Assembly (NCBI RefSeq): GCF_034006665.1
Contig: NZ_JAVESI010000001.1
Location: 197,388 to 261,387, forward strand
DNA length: 64,000 nt
Reading direction: 5' to 3'
DNA from: Trichloromonas sp034006665
Lineage (GTDB): Bacteria > Desulfobacterota > Desulfuromonadia > Desulfuromonadales > Trichloromonadaceae
Made by a program: the position numbers and the translations under genes. The notes below the pieces were generated by a model. The model worked only from the letters and a program-made list of their open reading frames with translations. It was not told the origin of the DNA and searched no databases. The stretch's first letter is position 1. Each line of letters starts with the position of its first letter. Below are positions 27,570 through 36,322 of the stretch, in pieces.

Positions 27570-30065
27570 ATGAGTAACGATATTTCCAGCGACCAAATTG
27601 AGATTATCCTGGAATTTGTCCAGGAAAGTCGTGACATGATCGACCAGTTGGAGCCCATCATCATCGAGCTGGGACAGAGCTGCCAGCCAGGAGACTGCTG
27701 GGAAATCCTCGGTTGCAGCCAGGCCGACTGCCATCGCCAGGGGCGCTCACCGGACTTCCCCTGCTGGCTCGATACAGGCTACATCGGTGACGGCAAGCAG
27801 ACCTGCCCCCATGCCAATTCCGAGCAGGAATGCAAGAACTGCCCTGTCTTCCAGCGTATCAACGGCAACGTCGATACCATCAACGCCATCTTCCGGCTCT
27901 TCCATTCGATGAAGGGAAGCGCCGGTTTTCTCGACCTGACCAACCTCTCAGGGGTGGCCCACGCCGCCGAAAGTCTGCTCGATCTGATCCGCGCCGGCAA
28001 GATCATGATGGATCCCTCCCACGTCGAACTCCTCTGCCAGTCCTGCGACTTCGCCAAGGAAGCCCTCGATCTGGTCGAGCGGGACTATACCGACCAAGCG
28101 ATGGCTGACGTCGCCGAAGACACGAAAAGCCGTCTGGTTCAGGCAACGGAACTGGCCCAGGAACGCATCCGGCACGGTGCCGCAGAACCTTTAACCGCCC
28201 CGGCAGCGGAAGCCGTGGCCCCTGCGGGCAAGAAACTCGCCATCGACAGCAGCTTCGAACTGGAAATCACCCCGGAGATGGTGGAGCGTTTCGCCCAGGA
28301 GGCGGATGAACTTCTGCAGAACGCCGAACAGGGGCTGCTGCAATGGACCGAAGCCAAGCCTGCCACCGAAGTGGTGGCGGACCTCTTCCGCCATATCCAC
28401 AGCTTCAAGGGAAACTGCGGCTTTTTCGGCTACGCCGACCTGGAACGTCTCAGCCATCAGATGGAATCGGTCCTCGACCTGGTCAAGTCGGGCAAGGATC
28501 TCGGCGACGGCAAACCAGCCGAGATTCTCCTCGACTGCCTCGACTCCTTGCGCGCGGCGGTGGCCGACGTCACCAACGGCGGCTCCGGCGACATCGCTAC
28601 CCTGACGACACTGCTGAAAGAGCTCGACGCCCTGATGGATCCGCCCGCTGCCGTCAAAGGGGAAGCATCCCCTGCTCCGGATCCACCGACGGCGGCTCCC
28701 GAACCAACCTCCGTCGCCGCTCCGGAAGCAACCGCGCCCCCGGCCGCCCCCTCCAAACCGGCACCCGCGCCCGATCCCGTCGCGCCGAAAACGCCATCGG
28801 CTCCTTCCAAGGTGCCGGTCGCGGCGCCCGCGCCGGCGCCTCCGGCCAAAGCGGCCGCCGGAGCCAAACCGGCGGCGGCGCAGCGCCAGGACATCCGGGT
28901 CGACCTGGAGAAACTCGACCAGCTCATCAACCTGATCGGTGAGATGGTCATTGCCGAGAATATGCTTATCCATAATCCCGACATCGCCGGGCTGGAATTG
29001 GAAAACTTCCACAAGGCCGGCCAGCAGATGAGCAAGCTGGTGCGCGAGCTCCAGGAAATCGCCATGACGATCCGCATGATCCCGGTTTCCGGCCTCTTCC
29101 GGCGTATGATCCGGCTGGTTCACGACCTCTCGCTGAAGGCCGGCAAAAAGGTCGAACTGATCCTCTCCGGCGAGGATACCGAGGTCGACAAGACGGTGGT
29201 CGAAACCATCACCGATCCCCTGGTCCACCTCATCCGCAACTCCCTCGACCACGGCCTCGAACCCCCGGACGAGCGGCTGCGCGCCGGCAAACCGGAAAAA
29301 GGGGTGGTACGCCTCTCCGCCCGCCACGAGGAGGGGGAGGTGTGGATCACCATCGAGGACGACGGTCGCGGCCTCAACCGCGAAAAGATCCTGTCCAAGG
29401 CGATCAGCAAGGGACTGATCGACGGCGACGGCTCGGACATGAGCGACAAGGCGATCTACAACCTGATTTTCCAGGCCGGCTTCTCCACCGCCGACAAGAT
29501 CACCGACGTTTCCGGCCGCGGAGTCGGCATGGACGTGGTCAAGCAGAACATCGAAAAAATCAAGGGGAAGATCGAGGTCACCAGCAAGCCCGGCCAAGGC
29601 TCGCGCATGGTGCTGCGCATCCCCCTGACCCTGGGGATCATCGACGGCATGATGGTGCGGGTCGGCGACGCCAAGTGCATCGTCCCGACCCTGGCCATCC
29701 GCGAGGCCTTCCGCCCGCAGGAGAGCGCCATCACCATCACCCCTGACGGTCAAGAGCTGGCCCGAGTGCGGGAGAACTTCTTCCCCGTCATCCGCCTCCA
29801 CGAGGTGCTGAAAAAGGAACCGGAATCCCAAGCCCTGCCCGACGGCATCCTGATCCTGCTGGAATACCAGGACAAGGGGGTCTGCCTTTTCGTCGACGAA
29901 ATCGTCGGCCAACAGCAGACGGTCATCAAAGGCCTCTCCGATTACATCGGCAACGTGCGCTGGGTCTCCGGCTGCACCATCCTCGGTGACGGCGAGGTCT
30001 GTCTGATCCTCGACGTCGGACACCTGGTCGATATATTTGAAGAAAAAGAAACCCTCGGCATTTAG
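27570..30065 (+). CDS. cheA: CheA histidine kinase with two Hpt domains and Cys-rich insert
   Basis: CheA is the chemotaxis kinase that phosphorylates CheY and CheB. The ATG at 27570 follows GAGGTG and gives 831 residues. Two Hpt domains carry H112 (FHSMKGSAGF) and H277 (IHSFKGNCGFFGY). A Pro/Ala-rich linker (about 358-440) leads to dimerisation, an ATPase domain with HLIRNSLDHG at 553-562 and GRGVGMDVVK, and a C-terminal CheW-like domain. A Cys-rich insertion sits inside the first Hpt domain: C38, C43, C49, C54, C65, C79, C88 and C91, including two CW pairs (CWEILGC and PCW). It resembles the two-CW metal-binding pattern seen in deltaproteobacterial signalling proteins. No separate CheY-binding P2 domain is recognised. 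Confidence 0.93.
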   Translation: MSNDISSDQIEIILEFVQESRDMIDQLEPIIIELGQSCQPGDCWEILGCSQADCHRQGRSPDFPCWLDTGYIGDGKQTCPHANSEQECKNCPVFQRINGNVDTINAIFRLFHSMKGSAGFLDLTNLSGVAHAAESLLDLIRAGKIMMDPSHVELLCQSCDFAKEALDLVERDYTDQAMADVAEDTKSRLVQATELAQERIRHGAAEPLTAPAAEAVAPAGKKLAIDSSFELEITPEMVERFAQEADELLQNAEQGLLQWTEAKPATEVVADLFRHIHSFKGNCGFFGYADLERLSHQMESVLDLVKSGKDLGDGKPAEILLDCLDSLRAAVADVTNGGSGDIATLTTLLKELDALMDPPAAVKGEASPAPDPPTAAPEPTSVAAPEATAPPAAPSKPAPAPDPVAPKTPSAPSKVPVAAPAPAPPAKAAAGAKPAAAQRQDIRVDLEKLDQLINLIGEMVIAENMLIHNPDIAGLELENFHKAGQQMSKLVRELQEIAMTIRMIPVSGLFRRMIRLVHDLSLKAGKKVELILSGEDTEVDKTVVETITDPLVHLIRNSLDHGLEPPDERLRAGKPEKGVVRLSARHEEGEVWITIEDDGRGLNREKILSKAISKGLIDGDGSDMSDKAIYNLIFQAGFSTADKITDVSGRGVGMDVVKQNIEKIKGKIEVTSKPGQGSRMVLRIPLTLGIIDGMMVRVGDAKCIVPTLAIREAFRPQESAITITPDGQELARVRENFFPVIRLHEVLKKEPESQALPDGILILLEYQDKGVCLFVDEIVGQQQTVIKGLSDYIGNVRWVSGCTILGDGEVCLILDVGHLVDIFEEKETLGI

Positions 30066-30103
30066 CTTCCCATTTATCGCGGTAAGAGCAGGAGTACACC
30101 GAC

Positions 30104-30625
30104 ATGGCCGAAACCAAGATGAGCAACCTGAATCTCAATTTCTCCGGAGATAACGACAGCGAGGATTCCCAGAAGGGGATGTACCTGACCTTCCATCTGG
30201 CCAAGGAGGATTACGGCATCGAGATCCGCTACGTCACAGAAATCATCGGCATTCAGAAGATCACCGACGTTCCCGACATGCCCGCCTTCGTCAAGGGGGT
30301 GATCAATCTGCGCGGCAAGGTGGTGCCGGTGATGGACGTGCGCACCCGCTTCGGCCTGCCGGCCCGGGATTATGACGACCGTACCTGCATCATCGTCGTC
30401 AACATCGATGACAAGGAGGTCGGGCTGGTGGTGGACAAGGTCAACGAGGTGGCGGACATTCCCGACCAGCAGATCGAACCCCCACCCCGCACCAACCGGG
30501 AATCGACCCGCTACATCCAGGGTATGGGCAAGATCGGCAACGAGGTGAAAATCCTCCTTGACGTGCAGAAACTTCTCTACAGCGACGAACTGGCCATGCT
30601 CGGCGGCGGTGGCGAACTCTTCTGA
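30104..30625 (+). CDS. cheW: CheW, chemoreceptor-kinase coupling protein
   Basis: CheW links chemoreceptors to CheA. The 173-residue product has an acidic N-terminal tail of about 25 residues followed by one CheW domain, with YGIEIRYVTEIIGIQKIT, GVINLRGKVVPVMDVR and GLVVDKVNEV. It lies 38 bases after cheA. No chemoreceptor gene is in the window, so receptors must be encoded elsewhere. Confidence 0.96.
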   Translation: MAETKMSNLNLNFSGDNDSEDSQKGMYLTFHLAKEDYGIEIRYVTEIIGIQKITDVPDMPAFVKGVINLRGKVVPVMDVRTRFGLPARDYDDRTCIIVVNIDDKEVGLVVDKVNEVADIPDQQIEPPPRTNRESTRYIQGMGKIGNEVKILLDVQKLLYSDELAMLGGGGELF

Positions 30626-30669
30626 GTCGCACCCGGCAACCTTCGCCCAGCGGATAAGGGAGCGGTTTC

Positions 30670-31515
30670 ATGTCCAGCTACCTGATGGAAATCAGCGATC
30701 AGGAATTCAAGCTGATGCGCGACCTGATCTACCAGCGCTTCGGCATCAACCTGACCGACCAGAAAAAATCCCTGATGGTTGGGCGGTTGCAGAAGATTAT
30801 TCGCACCTCGGGCTTTGCGACCTTCAAGGAGTATTACGAGCACCTGGTCAACGACAAGAGCGAGAAGGCGCTCAGCGACCTGATCGACCGGATTTCCACC
30901 AATCACACCTTCTTCAACCGCGAGAAGGAGCATTTCCGCTTCTTTGTCGAAACCGCCCTGCCGACCATCGTCGCCCGACTGGAGAAGGAGAACCGCCGGG
31001 ATCTACGGGTCTGGTGCGCCGGCTGCTCGACCGGTGAGGAACCGTACATGCTGCTCATGCTCATGGCGGAATTTTTCGGCGCCAACTACGGCCAGTGGTC
31101 GGCGGGCATCCTCGCCACCGACATCTCGGACCGGGCGCTCTCCATCGCCCGCGCCGGATCCTACGCCGAAGAGCGCATCGCCGATGTTCCCGAAGCCTTG
31201 CGCCGCAAGTATTTCCGGCGTCTGCCCAACGGCAACTGGGGGGTGATCGACCGCCTGAAGAATGAGGCGACCTTCCGCCGCTTCAACCTGATGAACGCCC
31301 AGTTCCCGTTCAAGAAGCCTTTTCACATCATCTTTTGCCGGAACGTAATGATCTATTTCGACCAGCCCACCCGGGAAGCCCTGATCGGCAGGTTCCACCA
31401 GTTCACCGAACCGGGCGGTTACCTGTGCATCGGTCATTCGGAAACGATCGGCCGCGCCCAGTCCCTCTACAAATATCTGATGCCCGCCACCTATCAGAAA
31501 GAGGCCGGAAGATGA
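30670..31515 (+). CDS. cheR: CheR, chemoreceptor methyltransferase
   Basis: CheR methylates receptor glutamates using S-adenosylmethionine. The 281-residue protein has an N-terminal all-helical domain (FGINLTDQKKSLMVGRLQK) and a SAM-binding domain with RVWCAGCSTGEEPY-type motif I (LRVWCAGCSTGEEPYMLLM), ILATDIS and FCRNVMIYFD. The stop overlaps the cheB start (ATGA), so production of methyltransferase and methylesterase is coupled. Confidence 0.96.
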   Translation: MSSYLMEISDQEFKLMRDLIYQRFGINLTDQKKSLMVGRLQKIIRTSGFATFKEYYEHLVNDKSEKALSDLIDRISTNHTFFNREKEHFRFFVETALPTIVARLEKENRRDLRVWCAGCSTGEEPYMLLMLMAEFFGANYGQWSAGILATDISDRALSIARAGSYAEERIADVPEALRRKYFRRLPNGNWGVIDRLKNEATFRRFNLMNAQFPFKKPFHIIFCRNVMIYFDQPTREALIGRFHQFTEPGGYLCIGHSETIGRAQSLYKYLMPATYQKEAGR

Positions 31516-32573
31516 TCCGAAAAATCCGTGTGCTCGTCGTCGACGACTCGGCCCTGGTGCGCCAGATCCTCACCCAGGGGCTGGCCATGGACCCCGGACT
31601 GGAGGTGGTCGGCGCGGCCGTCGACCCTTACTCGGCCCGGGATCTGATCGTCAAGTGCAAGCCGGACGTCATGACCCTGGATGTGGAAATGCCGCGCATG
31701 GACGGACTGGAATTCCTGCGCAAGCTCATGCCCCAGTATCCGCTTCCGGTGGTGATGGTCAGTTCTTTGACTCAGACCGGCAAGCAGATCACTCTCGACT
31801 GTCTGGAAGCGGGCGCCGTCGATTTCGTCGCCAAGCCGACCTCGAACATGGCCCAGGGATTGAACGCCATGCTCGCCGAACTGCGCACCAAGGTCAAGAT
31901 CGCCTCGACGGTCAACGTCAGCCGCTGGAAGAACCGCCGCGATCTCCTCCCCAGCCGCGGCCTCGCCCGTCCGGTCAAGGCCCTGGCCGAGTCGACGGAC
32001 AAGGTAATCACCATCGGCGCTTCCACCGGCGGCACCGAAGCCATCAAGAGCGTTATCACCGGCTTTCCCGGCAATATGCCGGGGGTGGTCATCGTTCAGC
32101 ACATGCCGGCGGGCTTTACCAAAATGTTCTCCGACCGCCTCAACCAGCTCTGTCCCATGGAGGTCAAGGAGGCGGAATCAGGCGACCGGATCATGACCGG
32201 CCGGGTGCTGGTGGCGCCCGGCGGCAAGCACATGCGCGTGCGCCGCTCGGGAGGCATCTACCAGGTCAGCTGCGAGGACGGCGAACTGGTCAGCGGCCAC
32301 CGCCCCTCCGTCGACGTTCTCATGCATTCGGTGGCAGAGCAGGTGGGGGCCAACGCCATCGGCATCATGCTCACCGGCATGGGGGGAGACGGCGCGGGCG
32401 GCATGCTCGCCATGCGCCAGGCGGGAGCCCGTACCCTGGCCCAGGATGAGGCGACTTCGGTCGTCTTCGGCATGCCCAAGGTGGCCTTCGAAAGGGGGGG
32501 GGCGGAACGCCTGGTCCCCCTGCCGGATATCGCCCCGGCAACGATCCGTCTCCTTTCGGAGCGAACTCCATGA
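31512..32573 (+). CDS. cheB: CheB, receptor methylesterase/deamidase
   Basis: CheB removes receptor methyl groups when phosphorylated by CheA. The 353-residue protein has a receiver domain with phospho-acceptor D57 and K109-type lysine (AKPT), then the esterase domain with catalytic S171 (GASTGG), H197 (VQHMPAGF) and D293 (TGMGGDGA). The longer open frame from 31335 lies inside cheR. The ATG at 31512 starts MIRKIRVLVVDD and follows GAGG. It overlaps cheR and cheD by four bases each. Confidence 0.97.
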   Translation: MIRKIRVLVVDDSALVRQILTQGLAMDPGLEVVGAAVDPYSARDLIVKCKPDVMTLDVEMPRMDGLEFLRKLMPQYPLPVVMVSSLTQTGKQITLDCLEAGAVDFVAKPTSNMAQGLNAMLAELRTKVKIASTVNVSRWKNRRDLLPSRGLARPVKALAESTDKVITIGASTGGTEAIKSVITGFPGNMPGVVIVQHMPAGFTKMFSDRLNQLCPMEVKEAESGDRIMTGRVLVAPGGKHMRVRRSGGIYQVSCEDGELVSGHRPSVDVLMHSVAEQVGANAIGIMLTGMGGDGAGGMLAMRQAGARTLAQDEATSVVFGMPKVAFERGGAERLVPLPDIAPATIRLLSERTP

Positions 32574-33058
32574 GCCAAATGGTTCTCGGCATCGGCGACT
32601 ACGGCGCCAGCAAGCAGCCGGATACGGAGATCAAGACTTACGCTCTGGGCTCCTGTATCGCCGTGGTGCTGCTCGATCCCCAGACCCGCACCGTGGGGAT
32701 GATCCACATCGCCCTGCCGGAATCGAAGATCAATCCGGCCAAAGCCAAGGAAAAGCCGGGCTACTTCGCCGACACCGGCCTTCCCCTGTTGCTGCAGGAG
32801 ATGGTTCGCCACGGCTGCCAGCCGAAAGGCAAGGGGTTGATTATCAAGCTCGCCGGCGGCGCTGCCATCATGGACTACAACGACACCTTCAACATCGGCA
32901 AACGCAATCTGCTGGCGATCAAGAAAATCCTCTGGTCCTACGGACTGGGCCCGCGTTCCGAAGATGTCGGCGGCACCTTCAGCCGCACCGTTTCGGTCTC
33001 TGTCAAGACCGGCGAGGTGATCCTCTCCTCCCCCGGCCGGCCCAACTGGAAGATATAG
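32570..33058 (+). CDS. cheD: CheD, receptor glutamine deamidase
   Basis: CheD deamidates chemoreceptors and in some species binds CheC-type phosphatases. The 162-residue protein shows the catalytic cysteine in ALGSCIAVVL and the histidine in GMIHIALPES, with FNIGKRN and GGTFSRTVSV further on. It overlaps cheB by four bases. The CheX-type proteins downstream are plausible functional partners, as CheC is for CheD elsewhere. Confidence 0.94.
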   Translation: MSQMVLGIGDYGASKQPDTEIKTYALGSCIAVVLLDPQTRTVGMIHIALPESKINPAKAKEKPGYFADTGLPLLLQEMVRHGCQPKGKGLIIKLAGGAAIMDYNDTFNIGKRNLLAIKKILWSYGLGPRSEDVGGTFSRTVSVSVKTGEVILSSPGRPNWKI

Positions 33059-33066
33059 GAGCGCCC

Positions 33067-33942
33067 ATGACGACCTTGAACCGGCAGGCGGAAATCGCCC
33101 GGGCAATCCAGGCGGCGCCTCTGCTCAGTCCCATCGCCAACAAACTCTTGCAGGTCACGGCGCGGTCCGACCACGAGATGAAGGAGGTCATCGACCTGGT
33201 CAAATGCGACTCTCTGCTCACCGCGCGGATTTTGCGGGTAGTGAACTCGGCGGTGATGGGCTTGGTCCATCCGATCGGCTCGGTGGACCACGCGGTGAGT
33301 TATCTGGGAGAGCGCATGGTCGTGGGAATCGCCGTCGCGGAATGCACCTCGGAATTTTTCGGCAAGCCCCTGGAAGGCTACGAAGGAGAGAGCGGCCAAC
33401 TCTGGCGCCACGAACTCTTTACCGCCATCGCCTCACGCGCCGTGGCCCGTCACGCCCGCGCCCCGCTCCCTGCCGACCTGGCCTTCACCGCCGGATTGCT
33501 GCACGATATCGGCAAGGCAATCCTCTCGGAATTTCTGCGCGGAACCTCTCGGGAACTGGTAGCGGATATCGTGCGCGGCGACACCGCCGACTATCTGGCC
33601 GGCGAACAGGAACGGGTCGGTCTCGACCACGCGGAGGTCGGCTTTGAACTGGCGCACCACTGGAAGCTGCCCGACACCCTGACCCAGGTCATTCGCCATC
33701 ACCACCATCCGGAAACCGCCGCGCCCGGTCTCCGACCTCTGGTCTACGCCGTGCACCTGGGGGACATCCTCGCCATGATGGGGGGCCACGGCACCGGAAG
33801 TGACTCGATGAAGTATCACCTGCATCAGGGATACGCCGAGCACTTCACCATATCCAAGGACGATTTGGCCCTTTTACTTCTGGAATGCAGCGATGAGTTC
33901 CGCAAAGTGGAAGCGTCCCTGGCAAGCCTCAAGGAGACCTGA
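33067..33942 (+). CDS. HDOD-domain signalling protein
   Basis: The 291-residue product is an HDOD domain protein: SDHEMKEVIDLVKCDSLLTARIL, NSAVMG, then FTAGLLHDIGKAILSEF, which keeps an HD pair, and VIRHHHHPE. Such proteins are non-enzymatic or degenerate HD-family signalling factors often encoded with chemotaxis or c-di-GMP genes. The frame runs open upstream from 32446 inside cheB/cheD; the ATG at 33067, 8 bases after cheD, is chosen. The HD residues seen mean that weak phosphohydrolase activity cannot be excluded. Confidence 0.88.
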   Translation: MTTLNRQAEIARAIQAAPLLSPIANKLLQVTARSDHEMKEVIDLVKCDSLLTARILRVVNSAVMGLVHPIGSVDHAVSYLGERMVVGIAVAECTSEFFGKPLEGYEGESGQLWRHELFTAIASRAVARHARAPLPADLAFTAGLLHDIGKAILSEFLRGTSRELVADIVRGDTADYLAGEQERVGLDHAEVGFELAHHWKLPDTLTQVIRHHHHPETAAPGLRPLVYAVHLGDILAMMGGHGTGSDSMKYHLHQGYAEHFTISKDDLALLLLECSDEFRKVEASLASLKET

Positions 33943-33943
33943 T

Positions 33944-34324
33944 GTGAAGCGCATCGTTATCGCCGACGATTCGGCCACGGCCCGAATGTTCATCAAGCGC
34001 TGCCTGGAAATCATCGGCTGCGGCGGCGCCGAACTGGTGGAAGCCGCCAACGGCAAGGAAGCCCTGGCCCGGGTCAAGGAAGCCCCCACCGACCTGGTCA
34101 TCACCGACCTGAATATGCCGGTGATGGATGGCGAAACCCTGCTTAAATGGATCAACGCCAACCCGAAACTCAACCAGATTCCGGTCCTGGTCGTAAGCAG
34201 CGCGGGAACGCCGGCCAAGGAAAAGGAGCTGATGGCCCTGGGCGCCCTGGCGATTCTCAGCAAGCCGATCTCGCCGCCGGCACTGCTGGAGAAACTGGAA
34301 CCCCTGCTCGGCGACCCGGATTGA
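33944..34324 (+). CDS. Single-domain response regulator (CheY-like)
   Basis: This is a 126-residue stand-alone receiver starting at a GTG (VKRIVIADD) with AAGGAG about seven bases upstream. The acidic pair (ADDS), the phospho-aspartate (ITDLNMPVMDG), the serine (VSSAG) and the lysine (LSKPIS) are all present, so it should be phosphorylated. It starts two bases after the HDOD stop. It is one of two CheY-type proteins in the operon and is the more divergent from motor-binding CheY. Confidence 0.92.
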   Translation: MKRIVIADDSATARMFIKRCLEIIGCGGAELVEAANGKEALARVKEAPTDLVITDLNMPVMDGETLLKWINANPKLNQIPVLVVSSAGTPAKEKELMALGALAILSKPISPPALLEKLEPLLGDPD

Positions 34325-34358
34325 AAAACCCCCGGTTCCGCCGCGAGAAAGACGAGCT

Positions 34359-34826
34359 ATGAGCGAAGCCACCGACCGTTGCGACCGCGCCATGCGGCAA
34401 GCTGTCGTCGACACCCTGGAAAATATGGTCTTCATGGAGGTCTCGCCGGTCGCTCCGGAGAGCACCGCCATCCCCCCGGAAGACGCCATGTGCGTCGGCC
34501 TGCTCATCCACGACCCCCTGCAAGGGGAGTTGCGCCTGTGCATGCCGAAGAAGCTGGTGGCTCTGATTACTGCCGGCGTCTACAGCCTGGAGCCAGAAGA
34601 ACTCAGCGACCAGATGCTCACGGATAACTTCGCCGAGTTGATCAACATCATTGCCGGTCGCTTCATGTACGAGCTGCTCATCGACGGCCGCCCCTTTCGT
34701 CTCGGTCTGCCGGAACCGGAACCGGAGGAACTCGACCCAAGCGCGCCGCGCCGCATATGGGCCTACGCCATCGACGATCTGTCTTTTTCCATCACCGCCA
34801 TGGGCCAGACCCTGTGGACGGAGTGA
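34359..34826 (+). CDS. CheX-type phosphatase-like protein 1
   Basis: The 155-residue product has a CheX/CheC-like fold with the phosphatase motif region NFAELINIIAGRFM (E-x-x-N), and a GELRLCMPKKL strand earlier. CheX proteins dephosphorylate CheY-P. This one has an acidic EPEPEELD loop and is more diverged than the two copies at 35340 and 35837. It lies 34 bases after the receiver gene and just before cheY. Confidence 0.8.
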   Translation: MSEATDRCDRAMRQAVVDTLENMVFMEVSPVAPESTAIPPEDAMCVGLLIHDPLQGELRLCMPKKLVALITAGVYSLEPEELSDQMLTDNFAELINIIAGRFMYELLIDGRPFRLGLPEPEPEELDPSAPRRIWAYAIDDLSFSITAMGQTLWTE

Positions 34827-34876
34827 ACTTCAACCTACTTATCGCTTAGCGATCTTCACTGGAAAGGATCTTCATC

Positions 34877-35248
34877 ATGGGCAAAAAAGTTCTGATCATC
34901 GACGACTCCAGCACCATGCGTAAAATCGTCACCCGCTCCCTGCGCCAGGCGGGTCTCGATTTCGACACCATCCTCGAAGCGGGAGACGGTCAGGAGGCTC
35001 TGCAGCTTCTCGCCAAAGAGGGTGTCGACATTATCCTCAGCGACATCAATATGCCGAACATGGACGGTATCGAGTTCCTGCGGCAGAAATCGGCCAATGC
35101 CGCCATCAAGGGAATCCCAGTGGTCATGATTACCACCGAGGCCGGGGCCGACATCCTCGCCGAAGCCAAATCCCTCGGCGCAAAAGGGAGCATCAAAAAG
35201 CCCTTTACGCCGGAACAGGTCAGTGAGACCCTGGGCGGTCTCATGTAG
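34877..35248 (+). CDS. cheY: CheY, motor-switch response regulator
   Basis: The 123-residue receiver begins MGKKVLIIDDSSTMRKIVTR, with the phospho-acceptor in LSDINMPNMDG, the threonine in MITTEAG and the lysine in IKKPFTPEQ. This is a canonical CheY pattern. Phosphorylated CheY binds FliM to switch rotation. It has its own AAAGGA ribosome binding site and is flanked on both sides by CheX-type genes. Confidence 0.95.
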   Translation: MGKKVLIIDDSSTMRKIVTRSLRQAGLDFDTILEAGDGQEALQLLAKEGVDIILSDINMPNMDGIEFLRQKSANAAIKGIPVVMITTEAGADILAEAKSLGAKGSIKKPFTPEQVSETLGGLM

Positions 35249-35258
35249 TGTCCTTGCC

Positions 35259-35292
35259 GTCAGGGTCGGATCCCTGCAAATCCGACCCTGAC
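35259..35292 (+). other. 13-bp perfect hairpin between cheY and cheX
   Basis: GTCAGGGTCGGAT (35259-35271) pairs perfectly with 35280-35292 around an 8-base loop, starting 11 bases after the cheY stop. There is no T-run, so it is more likely an mRNA processing or stability element, or a weak attenuator, than a terminator. Confidence 0.5.
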
Positions 35293-35339
35293 GACCCCCG
35301 GAGAATCACGGCAACCACCCCATAAGTCTGGAGGGTCTT

Positions 35340-35801
35340 TTGAGCTGGGATACGCATATCGCCGACGCCACCGTCGAAATCTTCTCTACCATGTTGATGA
35401 TGGAGGTCAATCCGCTAGCGCCGCTGACGGAGCGGATTAAAACCCATCAGAAAAGCGTCACCGGGATAGTCGGCATGGCCGGTCTTTACAAGGGAATGCT
35501 CGCCATCCACGCTCCCGCGACCGCTGCTATGGCCATCACCGGCAACTTTCTCGGCCTGGAGGTCGATGACGTCAATGACGACGTCAAGGACGCCATGGGT
35601 GAACTGGCCAACATGCTGGCCGGGTCGATCAAGGCCAAACTCAGCGACAACAGCAAGGATATTCAGCTTTCCATCCCTTCGGCGGTCTGCGGAGGTTCCT
35701 ACTCCCTCGACTATCAGCCGCAGCAGGGCTGTTCCATGGTGCCTTTTGAGAGCACCGCAGGACGATTTCTCGTGGAACTGCAACTGGAGCAGCAGACCTG
35801 A
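35340..35801 (+). CDS. cheX: CheX-type phosphatase-like protein 2
   Basis: The 153-residue protein appears to start at TTG (MSWDTHIADATVEIF) after GGAGGGTC; no in-frame ATG upstream makes a better start. It has the CheX arrangement GMLAIHAPATAAMAITGNFL, DDVKDAMGELANMLAGSIK (E-x-x-N motif) and DIQLSIPSAV. It is closely similar in plan to the next gene, so the two are probably tandem duplicates. Expected activity is CheY-P dephosphorylation. Confidence 0.85.
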   Translation: MSWDTHIADATVEIFSTMLMMEVNPLAPLTERIKTHQKSVTGIVGMAGLYKGMLAIHAPATAAMAITGNFLGLEVDDVNDDVKDAMGELANMLAGSIKAKLSDNSKDIQLSIPSAVCGGSYSLDYQPQQGCSMVPFESTAGRFLVELQLEQQT

Positions 35802-35836
35802 TCCCCGTTTTGCTCCGACGCGGAAAGGATATTCCC

Positions 35837-36298
35837 ATGGATTTTGCCCAAGCCATCATCGAAGCGACCAGCGATGTGTTTAACACCATGGTCATGCTGG
35901 AGGCCGCCCCCGGCGCTCCGGCCACGGAAAAGACCACCGCTTTTAGCGACGCGATCAGCGGCATCCTCGGTTTTTCCGGTGACATCAAGGGGATGTTGCG
36001 GATAAACTGTCCCAACCAGGTGGCCATGGCCATCACCGGCAGCCTGCTGGGGATGGAGGTGGAGGAAATCGATGACGACGTGCGTGACGCCATCGGCGAA
36101 ATCGCCAATATGGTCGCCGGCGGTCTCAAGATCTATTTCGCACGGCACAACCAGAACATCGAACTCTCCATTCCCACGGCGATCGGCGGTCAGGCCTATA
36201 CCGTGCACAGTCTGGCCAACGCGGAATGGGTCGCGGTCCCCTTCACCCTGGCCAACGGGGTCATGCTGGTGGAACTCCAGTTCGTCGGACTCAAATAA
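35837..36298 (+). CDS. cheX: CheX-type phosphatase-like protein 3
   Basis: This 153-residue protein is a paralogue of its neighbour: MDFAQAIIEATSDVF, GMLRINCPNQVAMAITGSLL, DDVRDAIGEIANMVAGGLK, NIELSIPTAIGG. The E-x-x-N phosphatase motif is intact. The ATG at 35837 follows AAAGGA; the open frame reaches 35810 but without a ribosome binding site. The spacing of 35 bases to the previous gene fits one operon. Confidence 0.87.
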   Translation: MDFAQAIIEATSDVFNTMVMLEAAPGAPATEKTTAFSDAISGILGFSGDIKGMLRINCPNQVAMAITGSLLGMEVEEIDDDVRDAIGEIANMVAGGLKIYFARHNQNIELSIPTAIGGQAYTVHSLANAEWVAVPFTLANGVMLVELQFVGLK

Positions 36299-36322
36299 AC
36301 CGGGCATCACGAAAAGGTCGTC

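Noticed and set aside
28191..30023. 610-codon minus-strand open frame opposite cheA
   Set aside because: It is a shadow of the GC-rich third codon positions of cheA, with no recognisable domain.
31335..31511. N-terminal extension of CheB inside cheR
   Set aside because: It is out-of-frame cheR sequence; CheB homology begins exactly at the ATG at 31512.
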